Both the position numbers and the translations under genes were made by a program. Shown here one piece after another: positions 1 to 5,477 of a stretch of 41,256 bases of DNA. Numbering within the stretch: position 1 is the stretch's first letter; every line of letters begins with the position of its first letter. The notes beneath the pieces were generated by a model. That model ran no database searches and was not told the DNA's origin. It saw only the letters and a program-made list of their open reading frames with translations. The DNA comes from Deltaproteobacteria bacterium (GTDB taxonomy: Bacteria > Myxococcota_A > UBA9160 > SZUA-336), in contig SMWZ01000085.1 in the NCBI GenBank assembly GCA_004356455.1, positions 1 to 41,256 of the forward strand, written 5' to 3'.

Positions 1-64
1 CCGGAACTCCCGCGGGATCGATCAAGCCGTAGCGTCCCCAGCCTTTGCACAACAGCGGAAAGGA

Positions 65-138
65 CAAACAAGCGTCCTTTTTGAGGGATTTCGCTGGGCC
101 CATGACGCGTCCTTCTGTTAAATCAGGCTCTATACAGC
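65..138 (+). repeat. Direct repeat A, copy 1
   Basis: This ~74-bp sequence recurs at 1587-1659 in the same orientation. Both copies start with CAAACAAGCGTCC, share a central GGGATT..GGGCC part, and end in GTTAAATCAGG followed by a short variable part and ATACAGC. The outer parts are nearly identical and the centre is diverged. The two copies bracket the aminotransferase gene. I do not recognise the family. Confidence 0.7.
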
Positions 139-148
139 GGAAGCCTCT

Positions 149-184
149 TTGCGTGAGCGGACCTGCTTTGCAGGTCTGACGCAA
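149..184. repeat. Strong nested inverted repeat upstream of the aminotransferase gene
   Basis: The inner stem GACCTGC/GCAGGTC (160-166 with 170-176) closes a TTT loop. An outer stem TTGCGT/ACGCAA (149-154 with 179-184) lies outside it. No T-run follows, so an intrinsic terminator for plus-strand transcription is not supported. A REP-like element, a cruciform or a 5'-leader structure is possible. A smaller AGGT-ATT-ACCT palindrome follows at about 191-201. Confidence 0.55.
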
Positions 185-267
185 TACGCCAGGTATTACC
201 TGCGAAACACGCCTAACTACGACGCGCGCGAAGAGCGTATGATCCCCGGCTCGGTGGAGGACGCATG

Positions 268-1551
268 ATGGACCTGTCTCGTCGCAATCTCTTGAAGGGT
301 GCCGGGCTACTCGCCGGCGCGCTGCCATTTCAATCAACGCTGACCGCATCGTCGGCCCAGTCCGCGGACTCGAGCGCAGCATTCGAGTTCGAGAACTGGG
401 AACGGCTACGCGACGAATTCGACCTGGACTACAGCTGGCGGAACTTCGCCGGATTTCTGTTGACTTCTCACCCGCGAGTGGTCGAACAGGACATCCAGCG
501 ACATCGAGCCGGGCTGAACAACAACCCCGCGAACTACCTTTTCAAAGGCTGGGGCTACAGCGAGGAAACACGCGAAAAGGCCGGCGAATTCTTCGGCGTC
601 AACGCTGGCCAGGTCGCGTTGACCGACAGCACGACGATGGGACTTGCGACCCTCTACAACGGCATCAGCATCAAACCCGGTCAAGAGGTGCTGTCCACCG
701 AGCACGAACACTACTCGTCTCAGACGTCACTGCGGTATCGAGCCGAGCGCGAGGGTTTCAAACTCAACACCATCCGCCTCTACGAGGAACCGAAGGACGT
801 CTCGACCGCCGAAGTACTCAAGCGTATCAAGCAACACATCACCAACAAAACGCGCGTTCTCGCGCTGACGTGGGTTCACTCCGGCAGCAGCGTGAAGCTG
901 CCTATACCGGCCATTGGCGAACTCGTCGCCGAACTCAACGTCGGCCGGAACGAGAACGATCGAATACTTTACTGCGTCGATGGCGTGCACGGTTTCGGCG
1001 TCGAGAACTTGAACTTTGACGAGATGGGTTGTGACTTTTTCGTCGCCGGCACGCACAAGTGGATGTTCGGCCCGCGAGGCACAGGCATCATCTGCAGCCG
1101 CAAACTCGACCTCGCTTTCATCGACCCGACGATACCGCCGTTCAACCTGAACAACGACCCTGCGTTCGGGCCCATGATGACGCCCGGCGGATTTCATACC
1201 TTCGAACACCGCTGGGCGCTCAGGAAGGCTTTCGAATTCCATCTCGCCCTAGGAAAGGACAACGTTGAGTCGCGTATTCATTTTTTGAACACCTACCTGA
1301 AGAACCGCCTGCAGGAGATTCGTGGCGTGGAACTCGTCACGCCCATTAGTACCGAACTCTCATCGGGCTTCACGTTCTTCCGCGTCACCAAGCACAGCCC
1401 GGAGGCAGTAACCACGATAATGCATGAGCGCAAGATCATCGTCAGCCCCGCCGATCGCGATGCGGGACCGGTGGTGCGTATGGCCCCGGGCGTGTTGAAC
1501 TCCACGGAGGAGATCGATGAAGCCGTCGCAGTCTTGCAAGCGATCGCCTAA
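268..1551 (+). CDS. Tat-exported class V PLP-dependent aminotransferase / cysteine desulfurase-like protein
   Basis: About 427 aa. The N-terminus carries a twin-arginine signal (SRRNLLK near residue 5) followed by a hydrophobic stretch and an Ala-rich region, so export to the periplasm is expected. The fold type I PLP motif is clear: the VDGVHGFG segment holds the conserved Asp, and the Schiff-base Lys is in GTHKWMFGPRG (Lys264 from this start). The family includes isopenicillin-N-epimerase-like and cysteine desulfurase-like enzymes; the substrate cannot be read from sequence. A GGAGG lies 7 nt before the second of two adjacent ATGs (265 and 268), so 268 is preferred. The gene is isolated, flanked by direct repeat A, and has visibly more A/T-ending codons than the rest of the window, which hints at acquisition by transfer. 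Confidence 0.85.
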   Translation: MDLSRRNLLKGAGLLAGALPFQSTLTASSAQSADSSAAFEFENWERLRDEFDLDYSWRNFAGFLLTSHPRVVEQDIQRHRAGLNNNPANYLFKGWGYSEETREKAGEFFGVNAGQVALTDSTTMGLATLYNGISIKPGQEVLSTEHEHYSSQTSLRYRAEREGFKLNTIRLYEEPKDVSTAEVLKRIKQHITNKTRVLALTWVHSGSSVKLPIPAIGELVAELNVGRNENDRILYCVDGVHGFGVENLNFDEMGCDFFVAGTHKWMFGPRGTGIICSRKLDLAFIDPTIPPFNLNNDPAFGPMMTPGGFHTFEHRWALRKAFEFHLALGKDNVESRIHFLNTYLKNRLQEIRGVELVTPISTELSSGFTFFRVTKHSPEAVTTIMHERKIIVSPADRDAGPVVRMAPGVLNSTEEIDEAVAVLQAIA

Positions 1552-1586
1552 CCATCGATGACGAACTGGAGCCGCCACATGATCCT

Positions 1587-1659
1587 CAAACAAGCGTCCC
1601 ATTGGGGGATTCCGAAGGGCCGATAACGGGTCATCCCGTTAAATCAGGCCCAATACAGC
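1587..1659 (+). repeat. Direct repeat A, copy 2
   Basis: This is the downstream partner of the 65-138 repeat and starts 36 nt after the aminotransferase stop codon. Its right part contains the perfect TAACGGG/CCCGTTA hairpin, while the matching part of copy 1 is a degenerate hairpin. The pair encloses one gene, like a mobile cassette or the footprint of duplicated flanking sequence. Confidence 0.7.
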
Positions 1660-1767
1660 TTGACACGCGCGTGGGTATCCATTCGCTAGCATATACGGGT
1701 GACGATCTCGTCTGGTTACGGGCCTGAGACCGTTAGGGCTACGAAGGCGCTGTACATCGCACAAGCA

Positions 1768-1784
1768 TTACAGTGGGACTGTAA
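1768..1784. terminator. Possible bidirectional hairpin between convergent genes
   Basis: A perfect 7-bp stem TTACAGT/ACTGTAA with a GGG loop is followed by an A/T-rich stretch (AAATTACTGTATTTG). It sits between convergent genes, where a shared terminator would be expected. The stem is A/T-rich and weak, so this is only a candidate. Confidence 0.3.
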
Positions 1785-1853
1785 AATTACTGTATTTGTG
1801 TAACTTCAGAGGGGCGGAGCTGGTGCTCCTTCCGCACATAGAGGGCCTCTCAT

Positions 1854-1882
1854 CAGTAGATGTAATTGGCTGTTTACATCAC
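1854..1882 (+). repeat. Repeat B, copy 1
   Basis: A 29-bp unit beginning CAGTAGATG and ending TTTACATCAC. It matches 3689-3717 at 27 of 29 positions and has a looser relative at 3009-3036. This copy can fold (GATGTAA pairs with TTACATC across an 8-nt loop). All three copies are intergenic. Confidence 0.65.
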
Positions 1883-1998
1883 TAGCGATGGCAGCCTTTC
1901 CTGGCGCCGATAGAAGAGGCCTCGCGAGGTGCGGAGATCCCACTGCGACGCCCCGTTCCGTCGAGGAGTACGCGGGGCTGGAGGGCAACCCTCAAAGC

Positions 1999-2772
1999 CT
2001 AGCCTTCCGTCAAAAGCCCTCGAAATAGCTCAGCCCGATCGGGCTCCGGGGCCTTGAGGATCTGATCGAATATCCTAATCGAAGCTCCGCATGCAAGCGC
2101 TGCATCCGTATTTTCGTTCGGGGTCGCCACAGCGAGCAGTTCTTCTTGAGTGAACTGATCTATAGCTACGTGCTTCTCCATCAGTTCATCTAGATCGCCA
2201 TCGAACCGGTGCGGGTGAAGCACAGCCGCTTCAGCCCCCTCGTTCAGCATTTTCATCATCTCCTTTTGTGTTCCAGGATCAAGGTACCTAGTGGAGTCGA
2301 TCCCTCCTCTGGGGTCCGGATACAGGAACTTGAAGCATAACTCTGGGTCTTGACGCTGCAGTTCTTTGGCTGCGGCTACTGTTACCTCCATGAACCGGAC
2401 GATGTGCTCAGGGGGCGCCTTCCCGATGAGAGCCTGAAGAGCAGGAGCAATGGTGTGATACATCGCGCTCCACTCCTTGGAATCCATGCTCCCTCCATTA
2501 GCAACGTGTATGACCCCCGTGAGGATGGGTTCACGAAGCTCCGGGTACTGATCGAAGATGTGCTTGTACAGGGGGTCCTTGGCAAGCTCTTTCTCGGCGT
2601 ACCAGTTCTCAAGCGGCGGCCGGATCGTCTGATCGGCCCCCACCCGGATGAGGAGGAAGAGGGTGGCCATCACGACGACATAGGCCACGTTGCCCCAGCG
2701 CCGGAATGGAATGGCAAGGAGAGCGGCTACTGCGGCCGAAAGCCCCGCAATCAGGGCAGCGATCCCCCACAT
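1999..2772 (-). CDS. Membrane-anchored protein of unknown function
   Basis: About 257 aa, and I do not recognise a family. Two hydrophobic segments make up the first ~45 residues (an Ala/Leu-rich helix, an FRRWGN link, then a VVVMATLFLLI helix), giving an N-terminal membrane anchor or hairpin. The remainder is soluble and helical, rich in Glu, Leu and Asp, without recognisable catalytic motifs. The start is the only ATG before the hydrophobic segment, and no good Shine-Dalgarno is visible. It lies alone in the accessory region with a possible 54-codon ORF 48 nt upstream on the same strand. Confidence 0.7.
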   Translation of the reverse strand: MWGIAALIAGLSAAVAALLAIPFRRWGNVAYVVVMATLFLLIRVGADQTIRPPLENWYAEKELAKDPLYKHIFDQYPELREPILTGVIHVANGGSMDSKEWSAMYHTIAPALQALIGKAPPEHIVRFMEVTVAAAKELQRQDPELCFKFLYPDPRGGIDSTRYLDPGTQKEMMKMLNEGAEAAVLHPHRFDGDLDELMEKHVAIDQFTQEELLAVATPNENTDAALACGASIRIFDQILKAPEPDRAELFRGLLTEG

Positions 2773-2819
2773 TTCGGCAGTCTACACCTGTCTTAGACGG
2801 GGTGCGACTCAGGTCCGAC

Positions 2820-2984
2820 TCACGGCCGCGTCCCCACCGTAACTTCGAAGCAGGTGATCGTGTCGATGGGGGCAGTCCCGCGACGCAAGGTGCATTCCAT
2901 GCTCTGGATCGCGTACCGCCTCGCCGAGGTCCCGGAGCCCAGCTCAAGGATGTCGTTCGGCTCCAGGACGATGTCGTGGAGCAT
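2820..2984 (-). CDS. Possible small protein or remnant of a larger gene (54 aa)
   Basis: A 54-codon minus-strand ORF starts MLHDIVLEPNDILELG and ends FEVTVGTRP. Nearly all third positions are G or C, as in the genuine genes of the window. The open frame continues upstream of the ATG for about 25 codons to a TAA, with no alternative start codon and no Shine-Dalgarno. It may therefore be a short gene or the 3' part of a decayed one. Function is unknown. Confidence 0.4.
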   Translation of the reverse strand: MLHDIVLEPNDILELGSGTSARRYAIQSMECTLRRGTAPIDTITCFEVTVGTRP

Positions 2985-3008
2985 GGTTATGTTGCGGGTG
3001 TTCTGCCC

Positions 3009-3036
3009 GAGTAGATGAAAATGCGGCTTTACAGCA
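3009..3036 (+). repeat. Repeat B, copy 2 (degenerate)
   Basis: The sequence GAGTAGATGAAAATGCGGC followed by TTTACAG aligns with repeat B (AGTAGATGAAATTGGCTGTTTAC) with small indels. Its similarity is clearly lower than between the other two copies. It lies between the small ORF and the DUF2255-like gene. Confidence 0.4.
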
Positions 3037-3102
3037 GACTTACTGGCCGCGCTTCTTTACTCCCTGACATAATGGTGTTGAGGGGCTAAGGGGGACCAGG
3101 GT

Positions 3103-3534
3103 ATGAGGAGCTTCGCATCGATGTTGTTTGTGGCGGGTCTCGCCTGCGCGAGCGGGCCGGTGCCGGTTGCACAGGAGCCCATCGACTGGCGGGCGGTGGA
3201 CGACCGCCGGTCCCTCCACATCGTGACGGTCGACCCGGACGGCGACGAGCGCGTCACGCGGATCTGGGTGGCGATCGTGGATGGGGAGGGCACGCTCCGG
3301 ACCGGGGACAGCCGCTGGTGGCAGAACCTCGAGCGCGACCCAAATTGCAGAATTCGCCTGCTAGGAATCGAGTACCCGGTGCGCGTCGAGTTCGTGATGG
3401 AGCACGAGGAGAAGGCTCGAATCGACGATGCCTTCGTCGAAAAGTACGGCTGGCTGGAGCGCATCCTGTTCCGGCAGGAACGTGGTGAGACCCACGAGAA
3501 CTACGCCCGACTCCACCGGGGCGAAGTCCCATAG
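3103..3534 (+). CDS. Exported DUF2255-like (FMN-binding split-barrel type) protein
   Basis: About 143 aa. The first ~23 residues are hydrophobic and end near VAQE, consistent with a Sec signal peptide; the Cys in GLAC has a poor lipobox. The body has the pattern of DUF2255 / pyridoxamine-5'-phosphate-oxidase-like small proteins: RIWVAIVDGEGTLRTG, then SRWWQNL, then a closing helix with DDAFVEKYGW. Members adopt a split barrel that may bind flavin, and the reaction is unknown here. A purine-rich AGGGGG about 10 nt upstream supports the ATG. An export signal is unusual for this fold. Confidence 0.65.
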   Translation: MRSFASMLFVAGLACASGPVPVAQEPIDWRAVDDRRSLHIVTVDPDGDERVTRIWVAIVDGEGTLRTGDSRWWQNLERDPNCRIRLLGIEYPVRVEFVMEHEEKARIDDAFVEKYGWLERILFRQERGETHENYARLHRGEVP

Positions 3535-3606
3535 CGATCAGGAGGGCGAGTAGACGTAATACTGCTCTTTCCCGCTATGCCCAGTGTGGTGCCCAGGACT
3601 GGGTTT

Positions 3607-3658
3607 GACCCCGAAGCAGCACCGCTTTGTGCGGCTGCCGCTGACGGCGTGAGGGGTC
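3607..3658. repeat. Long imperfect inverted repeat
   Basis: The outer arms GACCCC (3607-3612) and GGGGTC (3653-3658) enclose an inner GC-rich stem (GCAGC..CCGC with GCGG..CTGC) around a TTTGT loop. The inner hairpin resembles the one at 149-184, which also has a C-rich stem around TTT. No gene or T-run is associated. Confidence 0.45.
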
Positions 3659-3688
3659 GCTTGAGGGAGCCGGGGCTCATGTTCCACA

Positions 3689-3717
3689 CAGTAGATGAAA
3701 TTGGCTGTTTACGTCAC
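3689..3717 (+). repeat. Repeat B, copy 3
   Basis: 29 bp beginning CAGTAGATGAAATTGG and ending TTTACGTCAC. It differs from the copy at 1854-1882 only at two positions (A for T, and G for A). It lies 154 nt after the DUF2255-like gene. Confidence 0.65.
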
Positions 3718-3872
3718 GTCGTTGGCGAGGCCGCTCGGTGAGTCCCGTGACCGCCGATTATCTGCGCTCAGCCTTCTCCCGACGCCGCCGACCTACGCAT
3801 GCTACCGGGTCCAGCCGGCACCGAAACGGGTGAGATGATAGGCACCGGGGACACTGTTAGGCAGTTCAGTTA

Positions 3873-3894
3873 CAACTGCCCCCGGGGGCAGTTG
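3873..3894. repeat. Perfect 22-bp palindrome
   Basis: CAACTGCCCCC is followed directly by its exact reverse complement GGGGGCAGTTG with no spacer. Near-identical 13-mers (GCACCGGGGACAC and GTGCCGGGGACAC) lie on either side at 3842 and 3900. It could be a protein-binding site, a cruciform or a REP relic. It is not a terminator, because there is no loop and no T-run. Confidence 0.7.
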
Positions 3895-3897
3895 AGT

Positions 3898-3930
3898 TGG
3901 TGCCGGGGACACGACTCGAACCTGCGCCTG
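3898..3930 (-). pseudogene. tRNA 3'-end fragment, Leu-like acceptor
   Basis: Read on the minus strand, the segment ends GTTCGAGTCGTGTCCCCGGCACCA: a T-loop TTCGAGT, a poorly paired T-stem, an acceptor strand CCCCGGC, discriminator A and an encoded CCA. The acceptor resembles some tRNA-Leu. No anticodon arm or D arm precedes it, so this is a fragment and not a functional gene. Confidence 0.5.
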
Positions 3931-3947
3931 GCGGGATCAAGGAAAAC

Positions 3948-3975
3948 TGGCGTCCCCAGCGGGATTCGAACGCGC
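3948..3975 (-). pseudogene. tRNA 3'-end fragment, Glu-like acceptor
   Basis: On the minus strand it reads GCGCG-TTCGAAT-CCCGC, acceptor TGGGGAC, discriminator G, CCA. The GGGGACGCCA end is characteristic of bacterial tRNA-Glu. The T-stem has one mismatch, and the sequence upstream holds no anticodon arm. It abuts the -35 element of the leu promoter, which runs the opposite way. Confidence 0.55.
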
Positions 3976-4004
3976 TTGACCTGTTCCGGTGGACCCACTA
4001 TGGT
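3976..4004 (+). promoter_or_regulatory. Sigma70-type promoter of the leu leader and synthase gene
   Basis: TTGACC (3976-3981), a 17-nt spacer, and TATGGT (3999-4004). The -35 matches 5 of 6 consensus positions and the -10 matches 4 of 6, with optimal spacing. The start point would fall near 4010-4012, only a few nt before the leader-peptide ATG, so the leader peptide may be read from an almost leaderless transcript. Confidence 0.55.
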
Positions 4005-4013
4005 GGCGGGGTC

Positions 4014-4106
4014 ATGAGGACGTGGACCATCACCTACCTGAGTTACGCCCTGCTTCTCCTGGGTCTTACCGGGGCGGGTGAGGTCCGCCCGGCGCGCGTG
4101 GCTTAG
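4014..4106 (+). CDS. leuL: Leucine-rich leader peptide of a transcription attenuator (30 aa)
   Basis: The 30-codon ORF MRTWTITYLSYALLLLGLTG... carries four consecutive Leu codons (CTG CTT CTC CTG, 4050-4061), Gly, then another Leu (CTT, 4065-4067), and ends with TAG at 4104-4106. Leader peptides rich in the end-product amino acid, followed by alternative hairpins, are the classic leu operon attenuation device (E. coli leuL has a similar LLLL run). A ribosome stalled on the Leu run leaves 4077-4087 free to form the antiterminator; one reaching the stop codon covers it. The gene downstream is a LeuA-type synthase, which fits. Regulatory function is inferred from sequence only. Confidence 0.75.
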   Translation: MRTWTITYLSYALLLLGLTGAGEVRPARVA

Positions 4107-4138
4107 GCGCCGGCGATAACCAGTACACGGACCTCTCC
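4077..4138 (+). promoter_or_regulatory. Antiterminator pairing of the leu attenuator
   Basis: GGTGAGGTCCG (4077-4087) pairs with CGGACCTCTCC (4128-4138) at 10 of 11 positions, including 8 uninterrupted pairs. The right arm overlaps the left arm of the terminator (4131-4138), so the two structures exclude each other. The left arm starts 9 nt after the last codon of the Leu run and lies inside the leader ORF, as the ribosome-stalling model requires. Confidence 0.7.
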
Positions 4139-4163
4139 CGCCGCAACGGCCGGAGAGGTTTTT
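4131..4163 (+). terminator. Intrinsic terminator of the leu attenuator
   Basis: ACCTCTCC (4131-4138) pairs with GGAGAGGT (4152-4159). The stem continues after one C-C mismatch with GCCG/CGGC around a CAA loop, and a run of five T (4159-4163) follows. It lies 25 nt after the leader stop codon and about 45 nt before the synthase ATG, so it ends transcription before the structural gene unless the antiterminator forms. Confidence 0.8.
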
Positions 4164-4207
4164 AGTGTCTGGCTGAATGCGGCGGCGGAGGTCCCGAGGA
4201 GGACCCG

Positions 4208-5413
4208 ATGAGTTCCGCTGACCGAACCGAGCAAAGCCGGCACACGCCGGTGGCGATCTTCGATACGACGCTGCGCGACGGCGAGCAAGCCGCTGGCGTC
4301 TGTTTCTCACTCGCCGACAAGGTCGAGATCGCGGCCCGTCTCGACGCGCTGCGGGTCGACGTGATCGAGGCCGGCTTTCCCGGGGCATCGCCCGCCGAGC
4401 TCGAGGCGGTGGGGCGCGTCGCCACGGAGGTGAAGAACGCCTCTGTCTGCGCCCTGGCGCGGGCGCATCTCCGTGACGTCGACGCGGCCTGGAGCGCGGT
4501 CCGGCATGCACGCGCCCCACGCATTCACGTCTTCCTTTCGAGCTCGGAGGTACACCTCGGCCATCAGCTTCACAAGAGTCGCGCGCAGGTTGAGGAGATG
4601 GCCACGGCCTGCGTGGCCCGCGCGCGGCACTACACACCCGATGTCGAGTTCAGCCCCATGGACGCCACCCGCAGCGAGCCCGAGTTTCTGGCAACCCTGG
4701 TCAGGGCCGCGCTGGCTGCCGGCGCCCGCACGATCAACATCCCCGACACGGTGGGCTGTGCACATCCCGACCAGGTGGGCGCGCTGCTGCTCGATCTCCA
4801 GACGCGCGTACCAGAACTCGAAGATGCCGTGCTCTCCTTTCATGGCCAGAACGACCTGGGGCTGGCTACCGCCAACGCACTCGCAGCGGTGCGGGCCGGA
4901 GCACGCCAGGTGGAGGTCACGATCAACGGGATCGGAGAGCGTGCCGGTAACACATCGCTCGAGGAGTTCGTGATGGTCATGCGTATGCACGGCGCGGCGC
5001 TGGGAGCGTGTACCCGCATCGATGCGACCGGTATCTACGCGTTGAGTCAGCTGGTCGAAGAGCGCAGCGGACTCGCGGTCTCGGCCAACAAGCCGATCGT
5101 GGGTCGGAACGCTTTTCGTCATGCTTCCGGTATCCATCAGGACGGCGTGCTCAAGCGGCGCGAGACCTACGAATGTCTCGACCCCCGAGAGATCGGACAT
5201 CCCGTGGGCAGCGAGATCGTTCTGGGCAAACTCTCCGGAAGACACGGCTTCGCCGCGCGCGTCAGAGCACTGGGTATCCAGCTCGACGGACACATGCTGG
5301 ATCAAGCCTTCGCGCGCTTTCAACGCGTTGCAGACGAGAAGCGGGAGGTGCAGGACGTGGATCTCCGAAGGATTTGCGGCAATGGGGAGAGCTGGCCCGG
5401 TCCGGGCATCTGA
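4208..5413 (+). CDS. leuA: 2-isopropylmalate synthase-type enzyme, short form without regulatory domain
   Basis: 401 aa DRE-TIM metallolyase that condenses acetyl-CoA with a 2-oxo acid. Visible motifs are FDTTLRDGEQ (substrate and metal site, near residue 19), INIPDTVG, NGIGERAGNTSLEE, and ASGIHQDGVLK, the last characteristic of 2-isopropylmalate synthases. The leucine attenuator upstream supports 2-isopropylmalate synthase over homocitrate synthase. The protein ends soon after the catalytic barrel and its helical linker; the C-terminal LeuA dimerisation/leucine-feedback domain (~120 residues) is absent, so control may rest on attenuation. The second metal-ligand position is Gln214 (His212-Gly-Gln) where E. 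coli LeuA has HTH. A strong GAGGAGG precedes the ATG. No other leu gene is adjacent. Confidence 0.8.
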   Translation: MSSADRTEQSRHTPVAIFDTTLRDGEQAAGVCFSLADKVEIAARLDALRVDVIEAGFPGASPAELEAVGRVATEVKNASVCALARAHLRDVDAAWSAVRHARAPRIHVFLSSSEVHLGHQLHKSRAQVEEMATACVARARHYTPDVEFSPMDATRSEPEFLATLVRAALAAGARTINIPDTVGCAHPDQVGALLLDLQTRVPELEDAVLSFHGQNDLGLATANALAAVRAGARQVEVTINGIGERAGNTSLEEFVMVMRMHGAALGACTRIDATGIYALSQLVEERSGLAVSANKPIVGRNAFRHASGIHQDGVLKRRETYECLDPREIGHPVGSEIVLGKLSGRHGFAARVRALGIQLDGHMLDQAFARFQRVADEKREVQDVDLRRICGNGESWPGPGI

Positions 5414-5477
5414 GCACTCTGGTGCAGCATACGCACCGCTCGGATAGACTGGTGCATTCACCGGAGGGCAGCCCAGC

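Larger units (their letters stand above)
1552..1998. other. Gene-poor convergent intergenic region with hairpins and two repeat families
   Basis: The region lies between the convergent aminotransferase gene and the next minus-strand gene. It contains repeat A copy 2, a perfect hairpin TAACGGG-TCAT-CCCGTTA (1624-1641) inside that copy, a perfect hairpin TTACAGT-GGG-ACTGTAA (1768-1784) in an AT-rich stretch, and repeat B copy 1. No ORF here looks coding. The 1768-1784 hairpin may end transcription, but there is no clean T-run. Confidence 0.6.
3535..3975. other. Repeat-rich intergenic region without genes
   Basis: No coding frame is credible here. The stretch holds a long imperfect hairpin (3607-3658), repeat B copy 3, a perfect 22-bp palindrome, near-duplicate 13-mers GCACCGGGGACAC (3842) and GTGCCGGGGACAC (3900), and two tRNA 3'-end fragments. 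It looks like accumulated mobile or REP-like debris just upstream of the leu promoter. Confidence 0.6.

Noticed and set aside
1546..1644. Integron attC site at the end of the aminotransferase gene (GCCTAAC at the stop and GTTAAAT downstream)
   Set aside because: The two core-like motifs are poorly complementary, no inner L-box pairs were found, and the upstream repeat copy has no matching GCCTAAC partner. The pattern is chance or at best very degenerate.
3103..3534. Lipoprotein reading of the DUF2255-like gene
   Set aside because: The Cys in GLAC has Gly at -3 where Leu/Val/Ile is expected, so a plain Sec signal is the safer call.
3799..4017. 72-codon plus-strand ORF with WCRGHDSNLRL and GVPSGIRTR
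   Set aside because: These peptides are translations of antisense tRNA 3' ends and are well-known false ORFs.
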